Of a stretch of 64,000 nt of DNA, positions 11,200 to 24,222 are shown in pieces. Below the pieces are notes generated by a model, which was given only the letters and a program-made list of their open reading frames with translations, had not been told where the DNA came from and did no database searches. Within the stretch, counting starts at the first letter, position 1; every line of letters starts with the position of its first letter. Position numbers and translations under genes: made by a program. The stretch is from Tubiluchus corallicola (taxonomy: Eukaryota > Priapulida > Priapulimorpha > Priapulimorphida > Tubiluchidae): assembly GCA_030141605.1 (NCBI GenBank), contig JAQGDQ010000001.1:1054001-1118000 (forward strand), written 5' to 3'.

Positions 11200-11505
11200 T
11201 AAGCTTTTAAATTGGTGTGTTTCGTAGGGGTGCTTCTAAAATGCCACAAAATCACTTTCAGTACATCAATGAAACTTTGTGAAAATGTTCTTTAGATCTT
11301 ACTGAATTTTTCAGTAAGTGACTTCTATATTTCGTAGGGGTGACTTCTAAAATGCCACAAAATCACTTTCAGTACATCAATGAAACTTTGTGAAAATGTT
11401 CTTTAGATCTTACTGAATAAAAATCAGTAGTTCTTAAATAACGAATTTAGCCATGGAGATTACGTGTTGGTCACTCTTAAGTTTTGAAATTTGTGAATTA
11501 CTGAG
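11200..11505 (-). repeat. Inverted cluster of the ~180-bp repeat family, with an internal direct repeat
   Basis: The reverse complement matches the 7716-8310 units: AACTTAAGAGTGACCAACA, an ATCTCCATGGCTAAATTC block, TTATTTAAGAACTACTGAT, then a GTAAGATCTAAAGAACATTTT-type block. Within it an ~87-bp segment occurs twice (11221-11308 and 11331-11419), differing by a single inserted base. Confidence 0.85.
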
Positions 11506-12371
11506 TGTCCAGACTCTGTATTTCTGCTGAGCTGTTTAAGGCACTGAGTGACACGGGTATAGGCAAAGGACCACAAGTCAACTGACCAGTGTCCTCAGTC
11601 CATCACCCTAACAGGTGCTCCTTTGACCACATTTAAAGTGTTAAAGGTGGCTCCTTGATAGATTGTCCTTTTTTCCTGCTGGCGTTTTGGCCATTGCCCT
11701 TTGACTTATAGGTGGTCCTTTAGCAGCCAACGAATGACACTCAGTTTGCAGTTGTTAGACCGCCTGTTCTGTGCTATGGAAGTCAGGTGAGATTTGCTTG
11801 ATTGCAGAGTCTGCAAGATTATTACCCTTCATAAAAACAATGGTGGTAAGGCTGATATAAATAACTCTTGGGGAATCAGTTTTCCTTCCCATGCAGGAAA
11901 AATCTGGCTCGGTTAAAGGATCGCTCAGAAAGCATTTATGCTGATAGCTAATGTGACTTTGGTAACGGAGGCCAATAATTTTATAGCCAGGTTATAATCA
12001 GATTTTTTGCGTCAATTTATAACAAAATGTCGTTATGTAATCGCATATCATAGCGCAAATACGCTTTCGTGCTTTAGGGTTACAACTTACAAGGATCATA
12101 CACGACTATGATCTCGATGAATACTGTAAAACCAGCACTTAGAGTTATTTAACTAGATTGTTCTAGTAGACGAATTTCCTAACACATCCACTGCAATATT
12201 TTCAACATCTTTATATTGTACTGCAGGGCTGTGATGAGATGAAGTGTAATACTGGCAGGGGAATACAGCAGACTTCTCAGGTGTGCGTGTGAACGTGGCT
12301 TTATCTACCACATAGACTCTTATTCTGACCTTGTGTTAGTAGGAGCCACTAGTCACGTGCACACCTGAGCT

Positions 12372-12440
12372 TATAAAAAGGGTAGGTCTGCTGTAGATCC
12401 TGGTCAGTGGTCGTCTCATCTCAGCTCTGTTCTATTCTGG
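12372..12440 (+). promoter_or_regulatory. Possible core promoter or solo-LTR fragment
   Basis: TATAAAA at 12372-12378 sits in a locally GC-richer stretch, is followed about 60 bp later by a donor-like TCTG|GTAAGC, and farther on (near 12460) by AATAAA-like sequence. TATA box, short leader and polyadenylation-like signal within about 100 bp resemble an LTR U3-R-U5 layout, but no matching second LTR, primer-binding site or pol gene was seen. A cellular first exon is the alternative. Confidence 0.25.
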
Positions 12441-13822
12441 TAAGCTATTTGCAATATTTTGTAATAAATTGTCATTTTGATTTTATTATTCATTTTGGTT
12501 TTGGTTTGGCATTGACTTAGTTGAGACATGCCGCACGGTGTAGTGTGGTGAATAAATTTATAAATCGATGATTTTCGATATTTAGGTATGAAGTCGCCTG
12601 CCTCCCTGATTGCATGAATAAATTTACAGATGGTGCAATTGGAACTCACCCAGCTGTTAAAGCTCGAATTTAATGACCTGTAAAAGCGTAGGATGCAAGA
12701 AGTAAGATTTATCGTTTGCGTAAGGACACTCTAGGATGCTCAGGATAATTAGCTAATATTAGGTTGAGACGGATGTACCGTTTATAATGAGCTATATGCA
12801 CAAGTTACTAGTAATTAACGAAAACTCTGCGAGGTCACTGTTTCTTGAAGACAAGAGGACGGATAAGTTTTACGGGCGTACGATGACTATGTCCTCTCAA
12901 CTGTCCAATAAATTTTAATGTTGCGTGCGACGTTGCAATCGTGCAAGGTTGTTGCGAGGTTACTTCAATGAAATATAAGCCACGGGTTCGAATAACCCAG
13001 CGCTCGTTCCACCCGATCGTACTGGAACAGATACGTGTAGTGTGTGCGGCAAATCACACAAGGAGGGCTACTTGACAGACAAGAGAAGATTGGGACAACT
13101 TGAGAAGTTCAGCGTAGACATCTTTCTGCGTTCCTAGGATAGTCTAGGCACTGGACAACGAGAGTCTCATATCAACTATTGGAGTTGACCAAATTGTACT
13201 GGGTACATTGTGGTCAAATCCGCAGAGTTAAGTAATCTTAACATATTGGTAAACTGAGAATTAACTGTGCATATCTGTAGTTCGCATAAGTTCACATTGT
13301 ACTATAGGGTAAGTGTAAAGTGTACACCTTAGGTGATAGAATTGAAGAATTGTTCAGAGAGATACTTTTGGAAGCTATAAACTAGTTGTACGCGTCAAAA
13401 GCGCATAAGAACTAATCTTGTAAGCTATCTAGAAGCAGTAATTATTGTAAATCAATAAAGTAATTCTCTTTGACATTTAACGATTGAGTTAATGTATGTT
13501 ATCAGAGTGTTTAACTCAAGCAACACTATTTCCGATATACGAATCTGATTAGTTCGCTTTGAATTATCTAGCGCTCATATTGCGGGAGCGTGCTAGGAAA
13601 CTTGAGGGAAATAGACCTTTTCTCACAACGCGAAGGTCAAGGTGAAGTTTAGATAAGACGATCATTGCTTGCTAGACTAAAATCTAAAGCCCTCGGAGTC
13701 AGGTGAAGAATTCACCTTATAGCAATTAGAAATTAAGCGGACATATTAAATTCAATCTATACGATATATAGATTTAAGTCACCTTACACTATACGATCAA
13801 GATTAACGGAAACAATAGGCAT
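12440..13822. other. Intergenic, no gene recognised
   Basis: A short plus-strand open stretch at about 12990-13138 has a C-x-x-C-G-x-x-H pattern (CSVCGKSHKEG) but no further family features and a nearby stop. An ATCAATAAAG string lies near 13452. I see no supported gene. Confidence 0.4.
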
Positions 13823-13829
13823 TTAAAAT

Positions 13830-14065
13830 AAGAAGGTGATAACTGCTGTGGATTTGTGCCTCGAGGTAATTTGCAATGATGATCTGGAGCTAGTCCGAGA
13901 AAAGAAACACCCAGTGCGCTCCATGAGGCTATGAAAACGTAATAAACTACGTGGAAAAAGACGAGTAACTGTGTGCGACCATATCGCCCAAAATATTCGA
14001 ACGCATCGTCTACATAAATTTCGTCTTTCATTTTCAGTTCCTCCACTATTTCTATTGACTCTAGA
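13830..14065 (-). pseudogene. Orphan SLC22 first-exon copy, broken after about 60 residues
   Basis: The minus frame reads EELKMKDEIYVDDAFEYFG, a TM1-like hydrophobic segment (LLVFFHVVYYVFIASW) and APDHHCKLPRGTNPQQ. It aligns without gaps to the start of the exon at 5132-5488 (about 60% identical by eye), including TPDHHC/APDHHC. After GTNPQQ the resemblance stops: the Cys-containing loop is missing, no good donor follows, and no other SLC22 exon lies downstream in this sense. It is probably a truncated duplicate of a paralogous gene. Confidence 0.7.
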
Positions 14066-14097
14066 AATAAAGTAAACTTGTTGCATCAACGTTCTCT

Positions 14098-14139
14098 GAA
14101 TCTTCGTCTTCGTCTCAGTCGTCATCGTCGTCGTCGTCG

Positions 14140-14170
<31 letters not shown>

Positions 14171-14172
14171 CG
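14098..14172. repeat. (CGT/CAT)n trinucleotide repeat
   Basis: GTC/GTCATC units grading into CATCATC, just upstream (minus sense) of the orphan SLC22 exon. Confidence 0.9.
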
Positions 14173-15329
14173 CTCGCACTACTACCTACAATAATATAAT
14201 ATGCATGTAAATTGATAAGTGCCAGCAGCTGGAGGACATTTAGAAAGTTGAAGATGGAACCACTTTCGAATTGTACAGATCCATTTTTTTTAAATTAACA
14301 CACTCGTACAGCTAACTTTTTTTACGTGAAGGATGTCATTTAGTACTTCGGTCATTTACAAACTCAAAAAGCTTTTGCTTATCAGGTGCTAATCACTTCC
14401 AGAAAATGTCTGTCTAAAATTTCAGTTTCCAGCACCAATGAATTTTTAATGAGAGCAATGTTTGTTAGATATCCATTTACCCAAATTTCATTTACTTGAT
14501 GTGAATATTTTGCCCAGTGTTATATAATTTATCTGACACAGTTGGATTAATGCGTGCAAAAATTAACTTTACTGTAAAAAAAAGTTGACAATTTTTCGTT
14601 ACATTTGGAAACACTTCTCTATGTTTCAAATTGACCAACAGGGACAAAAACACCAGTAAGTAAAAAAGTTCTTCCAAGCAGGATGAGTATCAAAACTAAC
14701 ATCATGATGCGGTTCATCATCGGATTACTGTCAATAAAATATTAACTGCTTTAAATTTGCGTGCACTGTAGATCTCTCTTTCACAGGAATTCAGTATGAA
14801 AGATAAACAAAGTCCAGCAGACAGCTCCAACTCAATATTCATTGGCTTCACTAAGCTAACCTGCTCAACAACAATGAAATGGGTAGTAAGACTTATTATG
14901 CAAAACGAACTGCAAATTGCAAAATGTAAAACGCGAAGGAAACTGCAAAAACCTCTGGAGTGTGGAAAGACGCTATGGACATAGACATTATATGCATCAG
15001 CAGTCAGTGTGTCACTCCAAATTAGCATCACGTCATACATCAGACTGTGAAATCTCTCTCAGCATTTTATTCTTTTATCAAGCATCATTGCACAAATAAA
15101 CAGAAAAGCATTTGCAAAGCAAAATGCCTAAAGTCTTACAGTAAAGTCCAATGGAAGATGTTTCCTTAATTCTTTTTATACGGGAATTGCGTTTGAAAAC
15201 TGACTTGTACTTAAATGGCACATCTTAGCTTTTTAAACAATGAAAGGAGTTACAAAATAAAATAACACATAAGAAAACTCAATACAAAAGATATCACATG
15301 CCGCAATAATGCTCTCTCCATCTCCCTCC
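14173..15329. other. Intergenic, no gene recognised
   Basis: AT-rich sequence. Short open frames on both strands have no recognisable motif and overlap one another. Confidence 0.4.
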
Positions 15330-15330
15330 C

Positions 15331-15343
15331 CTCTCTCTCTCTC

Positions 15344-15425
<82 letters not shown>

Positions 15426-15440
15426 CCCTCTCTCTCTCTC

Positions 15441-15530
<90 letters not shown>
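15331..15530. repeat. (TC)n microsatellite, about 200 bp
   Basis: Nearly pure TC dinucleotide with a few CCC interruptions; it is read as Ser-Leu or Arg-Glu in translation, which has no coding meaning. Confidence 0.97.
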
Positions 15531-15531
<1 letters not shown>

Positions 15532-16062
15532 AAAACGTATTCCTGAAAACAAGCAAGCCGAAGAATTTCTGCACCGCGTTTGCATCCGAGCACCAACGCA
15601 CAGACGAGCACCAGCATCTAATTACCCACTACACTGATATAACTGTAACGGGTGAGAAATTAAAAACCAAACATGACGCATCATTTCTGGTAGTATGTCA
15701 TGGGAATGACGAATCGGACCAAGTAATGGAGCCTGAGCTCTGGCCTACTGGAACGCTTGTAAAGCCATTCTATGCGCCTCAATCTGGGAACATACGTAAA
15801 GATAACAAAGTGGCCGCAAAAGATGCTTTCAGATCATCTATTCTCTTATATTAATATTCTTGGTATATATATAAGATTCGAGGCTACAGCCCGGACGAGG
15901 GCACCATTTGCGGCGATCTATATATCAAACGAAAGGTCTCGATCTAGTGTCGTGCCATTGGTGGTTTATTTTTCGAATCGGGCCCAACGGGAGGAACGTA
16001 GTGATCAACCTAGTGACACAAATGATACGACAGATGATGAAGAAGAATCAAACGATAATTAA
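15531..16062 (+). other. Protein-like open stretch, unidentified
   Basis: Plus-strand frames here are compositionally protein-like. One stretch includes HDASFLVVCHGNDESDQ and ELWPTGTLVKPFY and ends at about 15854; another frame ends in an acidic tail (DTNDTTDDEEESNDN) at 16062. The 'WPxGxxVxPFY' string recalls the C-terminal part of some LINE-encoded gag-like proteins, but I cannot place it. The frame has to change to connect the parts, so it may be a transposon relic. Confidence 0.25.
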
Positions 16063-17040
16063 TGAAATTAAAATAGTAAGTTATAACTGCAACAGGGTTC
16101 AATGTACACAACGTTGATGGCAGGTTTCTGATCATCAGTGAACGGGTGGATGTGATTTGATTTAAACGCCAGTCATTGGGTTTAATTCAGCGAAGAATTG
16201 TTGATACAGCTTCAATAATCTTAATCTGTAATTCCTTTAAGAATTTCGATTGGTTGGTTTCATTAAAATTACTTTATGTATAGTTAATTTTCTTTTGCCT
16301 CGATGTTCTTTAACATAGGTATAGAGTGCGCTCTTATACTTTGTATATGTTCTGGTTTTCTCGTGTGAATATCTTACAAGTGTAAAATTTACCCATGTAA
16401 AATTCCTAATCATTTCATATAACTACCATGTATTTCGGGAAAAGTGTGAAATATTTTTTTGCTACGTCACTTTCACACTTTACCTAGACATTAAGTGTAA
16501 TAGCTAGGATCTGTATGTAATGCGCAAAGTATAAAATGAACATAATTCGCATTAAATCCAAACTTTCCTAGATTTTTTGCACAATACCTAGGTATTGTAT
16601 AGAATGCCTAAAACGGCTTAGTCAATGTAGCAATTAGGTAATGAGATCAAAAAAGCAGGTGAGTTAAATTGTTTAAGGAAGGCAGGGTGATTTTTCATAT
16701 AATAACCCTTTTCAAGGCCGATCTTAACACGATTAATACTGCAAAAGCGTTTTTGATAATTAAATAATAGATTTTAAAAAATCTTAATTAACGGCGGGCG
16801 AGCCCAACTATTGATGACATCACAAACTACATAATTTTCAACAGCAAAAATATTTCACGAGCGTGTTGCACGTGTTTGCGAAAGCGAAAATTGAAGTTCA
16901 GTGCAACTGTAAGGTATTCAGTGTGTTGTATTAAAACTGTGCATGTTTTAAGATAAAAATTCAAATTTCAAATTTACCGCTCTGCACACACATGAGTTGT
17001 CGAACGTGTGTAATTCGTCAGAAACTAACACATCTGAACT

Positions 17041-17285
17041 GAGAGGTACAACACCTGTTTTTGTGTAAAGCGTTTCCGAAATGCAGGCGCTAATGCCCGT
17101 CTAACTAGCGAATGGCGAAATGCATGTAACAGTGAAAAACGTGTTGCCCGAACGCGAAATTGTATTTGTGTGGTAATAATTCTTTCACGTAAGTCATTTT
17201 TGAAAAAATAGTGTGTTCCCTTTCAATATTTTAAAGAGTAGATTGTTTTGATCTGCAGTTTAAGATTGGGTCCGGTTTTGCTTTA
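17041..17285 (+). repeat. Dispersed repeat family, copy 1
   Basis: This segment shares ordered blocks with 55505-55775 in the same orientation: AGGTACA, TTTCCGAAATGCAGGC, CTAGCGAATGGCGAAATGCA, TGTAACAGTGAA, AATTCTTTCACGTAAGTCATT, CAATATTT and GGTCCGGTTTT. No coding capacity is apparent. It may be a SINE or a fragment of a longer element. Confidence 0.7.
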
Positions 17286-17544
17286 ATTGTTTCATTGATG
17301 TTCTAAAAAAACTTATAGAAAATAAAAATGTCACCAAATGGCAACAAGTAAATAACATAGTAGTCGAAATTTAGGATAATAATGGGATTGCACAATCGAT
17401 ATGTTTGTCACAAAGTGTGTCTAGCAGTGCACTTTCTAGCAGCATTTCCTTCTTTTACAGGTGCTGTATGATTGCTTTTCTGTTAGAACGATCGTAACAT
17501 CATACTCCATAGACAATAATGAAACGGCTATTTTTCGCCCTGAC

Positions 17545-17730
<186 letters not shown>

Positions 17731-17980
17731 AATAATTAATTGAATATTTAAAATGCATTAACATTAAAAATGGACAAATACATTTTTACATACCTAAAAT
17801 ATTAACACATAAATAGTACATGGTACATACACAATAGGCTATCATAAATAAAACTAAAATCGTATTACATGTATATAACAATAAGCCGTAATTAAATCCA
17901 TAATAAAATTTCTAATTCATTAAAAAGGCTTCTTTATAAAAATAAGTTTTAAGGAATGATTAATTAAAGATATAAATTAA

Positions 17981-18055
<75 letters not shown>

Positions 18056-18082
18056 CGTGCGTGCGTACGTGTGTGCGTGCGT
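17981..18082. repeat. (TG)n microsatellite with GCGTGC tail
   Basis: About 35 TG units followed by CGTG/CGTA variants. Confidence 0.97.
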
Positions 18083-21000
18083 CATGGAGTATAGTTATGT
18101 GTTTCTGCATCCATCCTGGATGAAACACAAGTAGAATAGGACTACATATACCTTTGGATCTGGCATGTTCTTTTTCCTCAATTAATATTAGGAAATCACG
18201 GGAGGCGTTTACAATTGTCATGTTCCGGTTTTTCGTAAAACTTCAGAATGAGCGTAGTTAGGTCAGATCCATTCATGCATTAGAAAAAAAATCCCAACAG
18301 TGTAAACCACGTATAGGGCTGATCCATTTAACGTGCGAAATCCATTTTAAAAGCATATTTGGGGGCCGTATGGGGAATGTGAAAATCCCCCGTATTAGGC
18401 CGTATTGGGAATGTGCAATGATCCGCAGTATCTTCATGGAAAATTTAAGCTTTCTACAATAAAAACTGGCCCCAACAATGACTTGTGATAGCTTTCAAAG
18501 ATAAATGTGACAACAACACCAACAACAACATAATTAAACTTTAAGGCACTTCGTACCGAATCCAAAGGCACAACACTTCTACTGCAGGCAACATGCGAAT
18601 GAAGTAATCACGTTGTCTAAGCGTTTACTTGAAATCTATCTACTTCTATCTACTTCTATCTACTTACTTGACAAACAAATTTGCAAGTACATAAAATATG
18701 AGTTATTTCGCACATTCTCTGGAACAAAATTGGCTTGATATAAAATGCCTAGGAAAATTTCATCGAAAGTATTGACCATTTGTTTTACTTTCACATTACC
18801 TAAAATTTGACCAACATATTATAAAATGTCTAGAAAAATATATCCGAAACAAAAGAATTGCACGCTTTACCTGGCTTGCTTTGCCACTTTATAAAATGCC
18901 CGGTGTCGCACTTCCCTGTAATTTCTATCTAGTAAATTTTTGTCTAGTATCTAGGACTTTCCTCTGGTAATTTTCCATCTTCCATCAAAATAGTAGTGCG
19001 TATCTTTGAGGTGTCACAAGCCGTCTGACTTGCCTCTTGCATTGTTATGTAATAGCTTTAAGTAACGTTCTACATTTTTGCATAGTAGTTTCATGCTGAT
19101 TTTTGGCGTCTCTTAATTTCGTCTTTACATGGATTCTTTGCTCCTTCAATAGGTTCTAGTTGTATTAACATGTGAATTTCTCGCACGCAGGTTTTTTGAC
19201 ATTGAATTTTTGTCTGTCGTCTCTTTCTCGTTACCGCTGACATTCTTTTACTGCTTTTTTCTTGTTTTTTATACACGGGAAATGTTGTTACCAGTTAAGC
19301 TTGATTGTTTGATGACTACCAGGCTAGTTTACAAATCGGTAGATCTGATGATACCATAAATTTCCATCTCACTGAGGAATTTTCTAATTTTAGAAAAACT
19401 ACTTACTTACTTTGTAAAACCTCATTTTGGTTAGATTCCAACTATGCGATTGATTCATTCATTAAAATTTCTTTCCTTTATACAATGATTCATTCACTCA
19501 TTCATTTATTCATTTATTAGTATTCATTTAATCATTTACAAGATTTGAAATAGCAGGAGGAGTTTGAATAAATAATCCGTTCTTTACTAGAGGCTATATT
19601 TTTCAAAATTAATAGCTTTTAGAATTACTGTTTACTTACTATTCTCAAATAAAAGACCAAATACTATCCAAAAAATACTGGTTTATTTCTCAGTAATTAA
19701 TACGCGTGCCATATTTATATTTTTATGCCCACAGTTTAATCTTGCTAAACCGGAGAAATTATTAGAACAATTGGAGTTGAAGTTTAGTATTTAAAGCATC
19801 AAATGACAAACAGTAATCGTGACATCATGTTATGTTATTCATTCATGCATAAATATATTCACGCATTCATTTATTGTGTGTATTTTCGCAAAAAATGATA
19901 AAATTGGACTCCGAGTTCTTGCGACTACCCGAACGTACTTGCAATTGTTTAAACAACATTATTTTTATGGACTTCTCTCGCGCGGCAGCAATAAACAAAC
20001 ACTATGTCTACGATTACCACACTATTTTGCACAACAGATCCGTTTTAAAAGATAATCTGGTTTGACACAAGCTGCATAATCTAAATGCGTCTCTGGTCAA
20101 ATCGTCATATCTATTTGTTTCAAAAATGCATTCGCACTAAAATGTTAATACAACTGGCATAAACCTTCTGTGCACTTTATGCTAATTGAGATAAAACATC
20201 AATTATAAAACCTGTTTGTGTCAAAATATAAACCAGAAATATGCCTTATCAATCAGTATTCGAGTCAGCCAATGTAAACTGAGAGCAGGATTGGTTAAAA
20301 AGCCTTTGGCATTAAAACTAGGCGCAGTTAGACTAACTTAGCTAAGTTGTAAAAGCTAATACAATTTTATTACTGTATTACTAATTAACATAATTATGAT
20401 GTGAGAGGTAGCTGCAGGCCATGTCTTCGGCTCTATACCACAATCTAGAATGTATCAAGGTCCTAACAAAAAGCCATATATTAATAAAAATTGAGACGAA
20501 TTTATTTAAGGCCTATATAAAAATTCAGTGTTAGGAAACTATCTTAAGCGATTCAGAATGCACGATTTTTGTCAAGAAAGCTGGTGTTACATTTTTTCAA
20601 TTAGCTCACAAAATCAGCAAACGGAATTTAGGTAAAAATGACACAGGTAAAAATAGTACAGGAAAAAAATGGTACATGTGTAAGATTAAAATACACTCAA
20701 TAGGAAGCAGACCTCTATCATGGCCGAGGAATCCGAAGACATGTTAGTCTGATTTTTTGTGACACAAAAAAAAACATAAAACAAAAATGAACAGACAAAC
20801 ATACAAAAATATACATACATAGAATTATATATAGATAATTAATTTATATATAGATTAGTAAAAACGTGGAAAAAGCTACAAAATATTTTGTCATGTAATA
20901 TAGAAATATAATGAACAGAGCATGTGCAACCTGCTTAGTGTTTGTGTACGATTCTTTGGTCCTTTTGGCATTGATAATATAGACTGACAGATAGGGCTAT

Positions 21001-21659
21001 AAAACTGAAGTTAGCGTATAAGGTTGTACATAAGCAAAAGTTATAGACAGCGTTACATAATTTTCCAAACAAGAACACCTCGGAAATAACTCGTAGTCAT
21101 TCGTCCTGACGGTAGTATTTATTACCTTACCCCATCTTGTACGCTAGTAATTGCAGACAAGTTTCACCTCTTTGCAAAGAGCTCCAAAAACGTATTTTTG
21201 CGTAAGGTCTTTTAAGAAGTTTTGTGAAAAATGAGGAAAACTTTCAATTGGGCAATTTTTTGCCTCTCCCCCGTCACCAAATTCCTCCTACTTAATGCTT
21301 ATCTTGCAAGTCATGCCCAACTTCTCCATTAATTTCGTGGAAATCTATTAAGTAGTCCTTCCGTAATCCTATTAGCAATCAAACCAATAAATCGACGGCG
21401 ATGAAAACATAACTTCCTTGGCAGAGGTAAAAATAATTAAAATAAATATCTTTAAGAGTAATCATAACCCTAATTCACATTTTTGCCATTTTTCCCTATT
21501 TTTCCAGTTTTGTCCCTTCTTCCGGTGCTTTTCTTTCCTGGACCATTTAACAGTGCCTTTTTCCTGTACATTATTTACCTATGCCATTTTTAGCATACGT
21601 CAAACGACAAACTCACAATGGCGGGACTCACCCACATGCAAGCGGCAAGCAACAACATC
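18083..21659. other. Intergenic, no gene recognised
   Basis: AT-rich sequence with minor repeats: a 10-bp ATCTACTTCT repeat near 18636-18667; recurring ATAAAATGCCTAGG-like strings at about 18739, 18820 and 18890 (a variant also near 16600); and ATTC-rich stretches near 19446-19520 and 19838-19872. No exon with family resemblance was found. Confidence 0.4.
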
Positions 21660-21779
21660 CACAAAGTGACTAAGATATTAGAAGGAGCCTGGCCAAGACT
21701 CGGATTTTGTCCTCCTTTCCACAAAGTGACTAAGATATTAGAAGGAGCCTGGCCAAGACTCGGATTTTGTCCTCCTTTC
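21660..21779. repeat. Exact 60-bp tandem duplication
   Basis: Bases 21660-21719 and 21720-21779 are identical 60-mers beginning CACAAAGTGACTAAGATATT and ending CCTCCTTTC. An open frame beginning at the ATG at 21618 runs through both copies, so the encoded 20-residue unit (VTKILEGAWPRLGFC core) repeats in frame; I do not recognise it as a protein family. Complete identity implies a recent event or an assembly artefact. Confidence 0.95.
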
Positions 21780-24102
21780 TCAAACCCGATCAGGAAGGTG
21801 AAATTCTAAAAGCTGGCATTGTTCATCCGTCCAAAGAAACAAACACACATAAATATGCTTGTCCTAAAGAAAAGTATATATAAACAAGAACCAGAGTGCA
21901 TTTACTCAGAGCAAAAGTAAAATTTCCTAAAAATCTAACCCTCTTACAACAAAAATAAGTTTCAATTCTCAATCTGCAATTTTCATCTCGCTTTCAATGG
22001 CTACTTAATAAAATTGATTTAAATAAAGTATAACTATCATACGAGTTAGACACATTTGTCAACTGTCTGGAAACACAAAATTTTATTTAAAGGCTTGGCA
22101 ATTTTCAAGCACGAGTAACCTAATTAAAGCCTGTACATCAGTGAAGCAGCTACTAAAGGACCTTTTCCGATCTTCACGTTTCGCGAGATAAAAGCAGCTA
22201 TAGAAAAACAAAGTAATACAAAGTAAACAAATCTATACAAATTACAAGTAATCCCTAAAGACTTTATTGTTTAATGTTGAACTCGGGGTCGAGAAGGTAG
22301 CTAATCACTGACATAATTATTTTTTCCTGAAACCAACGCGGAACTCTGCATGTTTGCATGTACGTCGCAAAACGACTGATAAATACATGTACCTGGGTTT
22401 GTGCTAACTGAATTCGTGGATTGCCAGAGCATCGCTAAAATAGTAGCACAGTCAGCTAAAGTAGTCGCACAGTTAGGGCCTTGGGCTTAGTAACAACTAA
22501 ATGTAAGGCTCACGGTGGACTTCCTTATTTTACCATTGCTTTTCGCAAATGTTTTGTGCATTGGTACAATCCATGATATCCTATGGAGCTGCAATATGGG
22601 GTCGAAGAGAGTTTTCATGCTTTAATGCTGCCTCATTTTATGATTAGTTTCTAACTAATATATTTGTACGGTAAATTAGGTAAGAGACTCGAATAAAATA
22701 ATAAAAAATCTAAAAATCTACTTTCAAAATCACACATGCAGTGTATTTACAGTGTAATGTCTATGCAGCAGTGGTAAGCCACGAGTAATTATGTATTATT
22801 GACTTCATTTCGGGCTGGCGCCTTCGCCAGAAGTAGCGCATTACGAGTTTAAATAAGTTTGCTTGGTTATCTCCAGGAGGCAGCACTGTTCAGTGTAAAA
22901 TTATTCATCGTATCATCAGTTTTTTACACATCAACCATTCAAATTAAAATTCTTAGCCTCAAAGTCTCACAATACAGTATTTGATAGTTGAAATTTTAAT
23001 TGTATTCGTTTTTTTTGGTTTTTGCTTTACAGATTCTCGATTTTGGAGCAAAAGGAGAGGTCGGCAGTAGAAAAAATAATGTTACTAAAAATTTGATGAA
23101 AAGTCGTCTTCTGAAATTTTTGTCGTCTGACACTTCCTTTCAATAAAAATTTTAATGAATGTAAATCACATACTATCACAAACCCTTTACAAAAGATATA
23201 AGTAGAAAACAAAGTTGTTATTAGCATTACCTAACCTACACATACGTGATGAACTACGACAGCATTTCATTAGATAATATCACCTGATTAGCTGAATAAT
23301 CCAAATCGAAATGGGTTTTAGTAAGTTTTTTTTTCAACAACATTCTACATGCGTGGAACAGCAGACAAACTTATTTGAAGTGGACTAGGCTTTTAATAAA
23401 GCGACGAAAAATAACAGTGTGATTGTTGTAATAAGATTTGTCTCACTTCAGTTACAAGTTAGTACATCATTTAAAAAAATACTTATTGAAAATATATAAG
23501 GATTTATATAGTTATAGCTGATTTATATAGCTAGAGTTAGTGCAAATAGTAAATAAATTGTGCACGATGTTTATAACCTCATTCACTACAAAATCACCCG
23601 CTTCGTTCATTGAACTCAATGACGCTACATAATAGAATAACGTTTTCAACTTCTGCGAGGTTATGGCTGCCATTCTATAACAAATCTACCGTAGACTAGT
23701 GTCACTGAACATTCAAATTCAGTATAATATACCTAATATGGTCAATTCTGTTCAGGTGTTCTAACTTAATAGCAATGTTCTTGCCCTGAATATCTATGTT
23801 TCGAACGTGAACAGGTAAATTGTTCAATAATGCTGTCGTCCTAGTTCGTGCACTGCAGCTTGCTTGGGGCTAATTCATTTTTTATTTAATAGTAGTAACA
23901 AGTTTGTGTTTTTCCCTGCGACTTTGCTACCGTTTGCCACTTGCGTTCATTCTGCATAATGTAAAAACATGTGTAAAATCTCTGAAAGTCGTCAAATTTT
24001 ATTCGTGAGAGGTGCTTAAAGGGCAGAATTTGAAAGAATCTATTTGAGGGAATAGTAATTGTGTTAATAGTATAATTTTTAAATTTTAGTTATAGTAGTT
24101 AT
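21780..24102. other. Intergenic, no gene recognised
   Basis: AT-rich, with short open frames on both strands and no recognisable domain or splice-supported exon. Confidence 0.4.

Positions 24103-24222
<120 letters not shown>

Noticed and set aside
12983-13000. GGGTTCGAATAACCC, resembling a tRNA T-arm or B box
   Set aside because: No acceptor stem, D-arm/A box or anticodon arm can be placed at the right distance upstream.
15250-15617. Arg-Glu repeat 'protein' on the minus strand
   Set aside because: Translation of the TC dinucleotide microsatellite.
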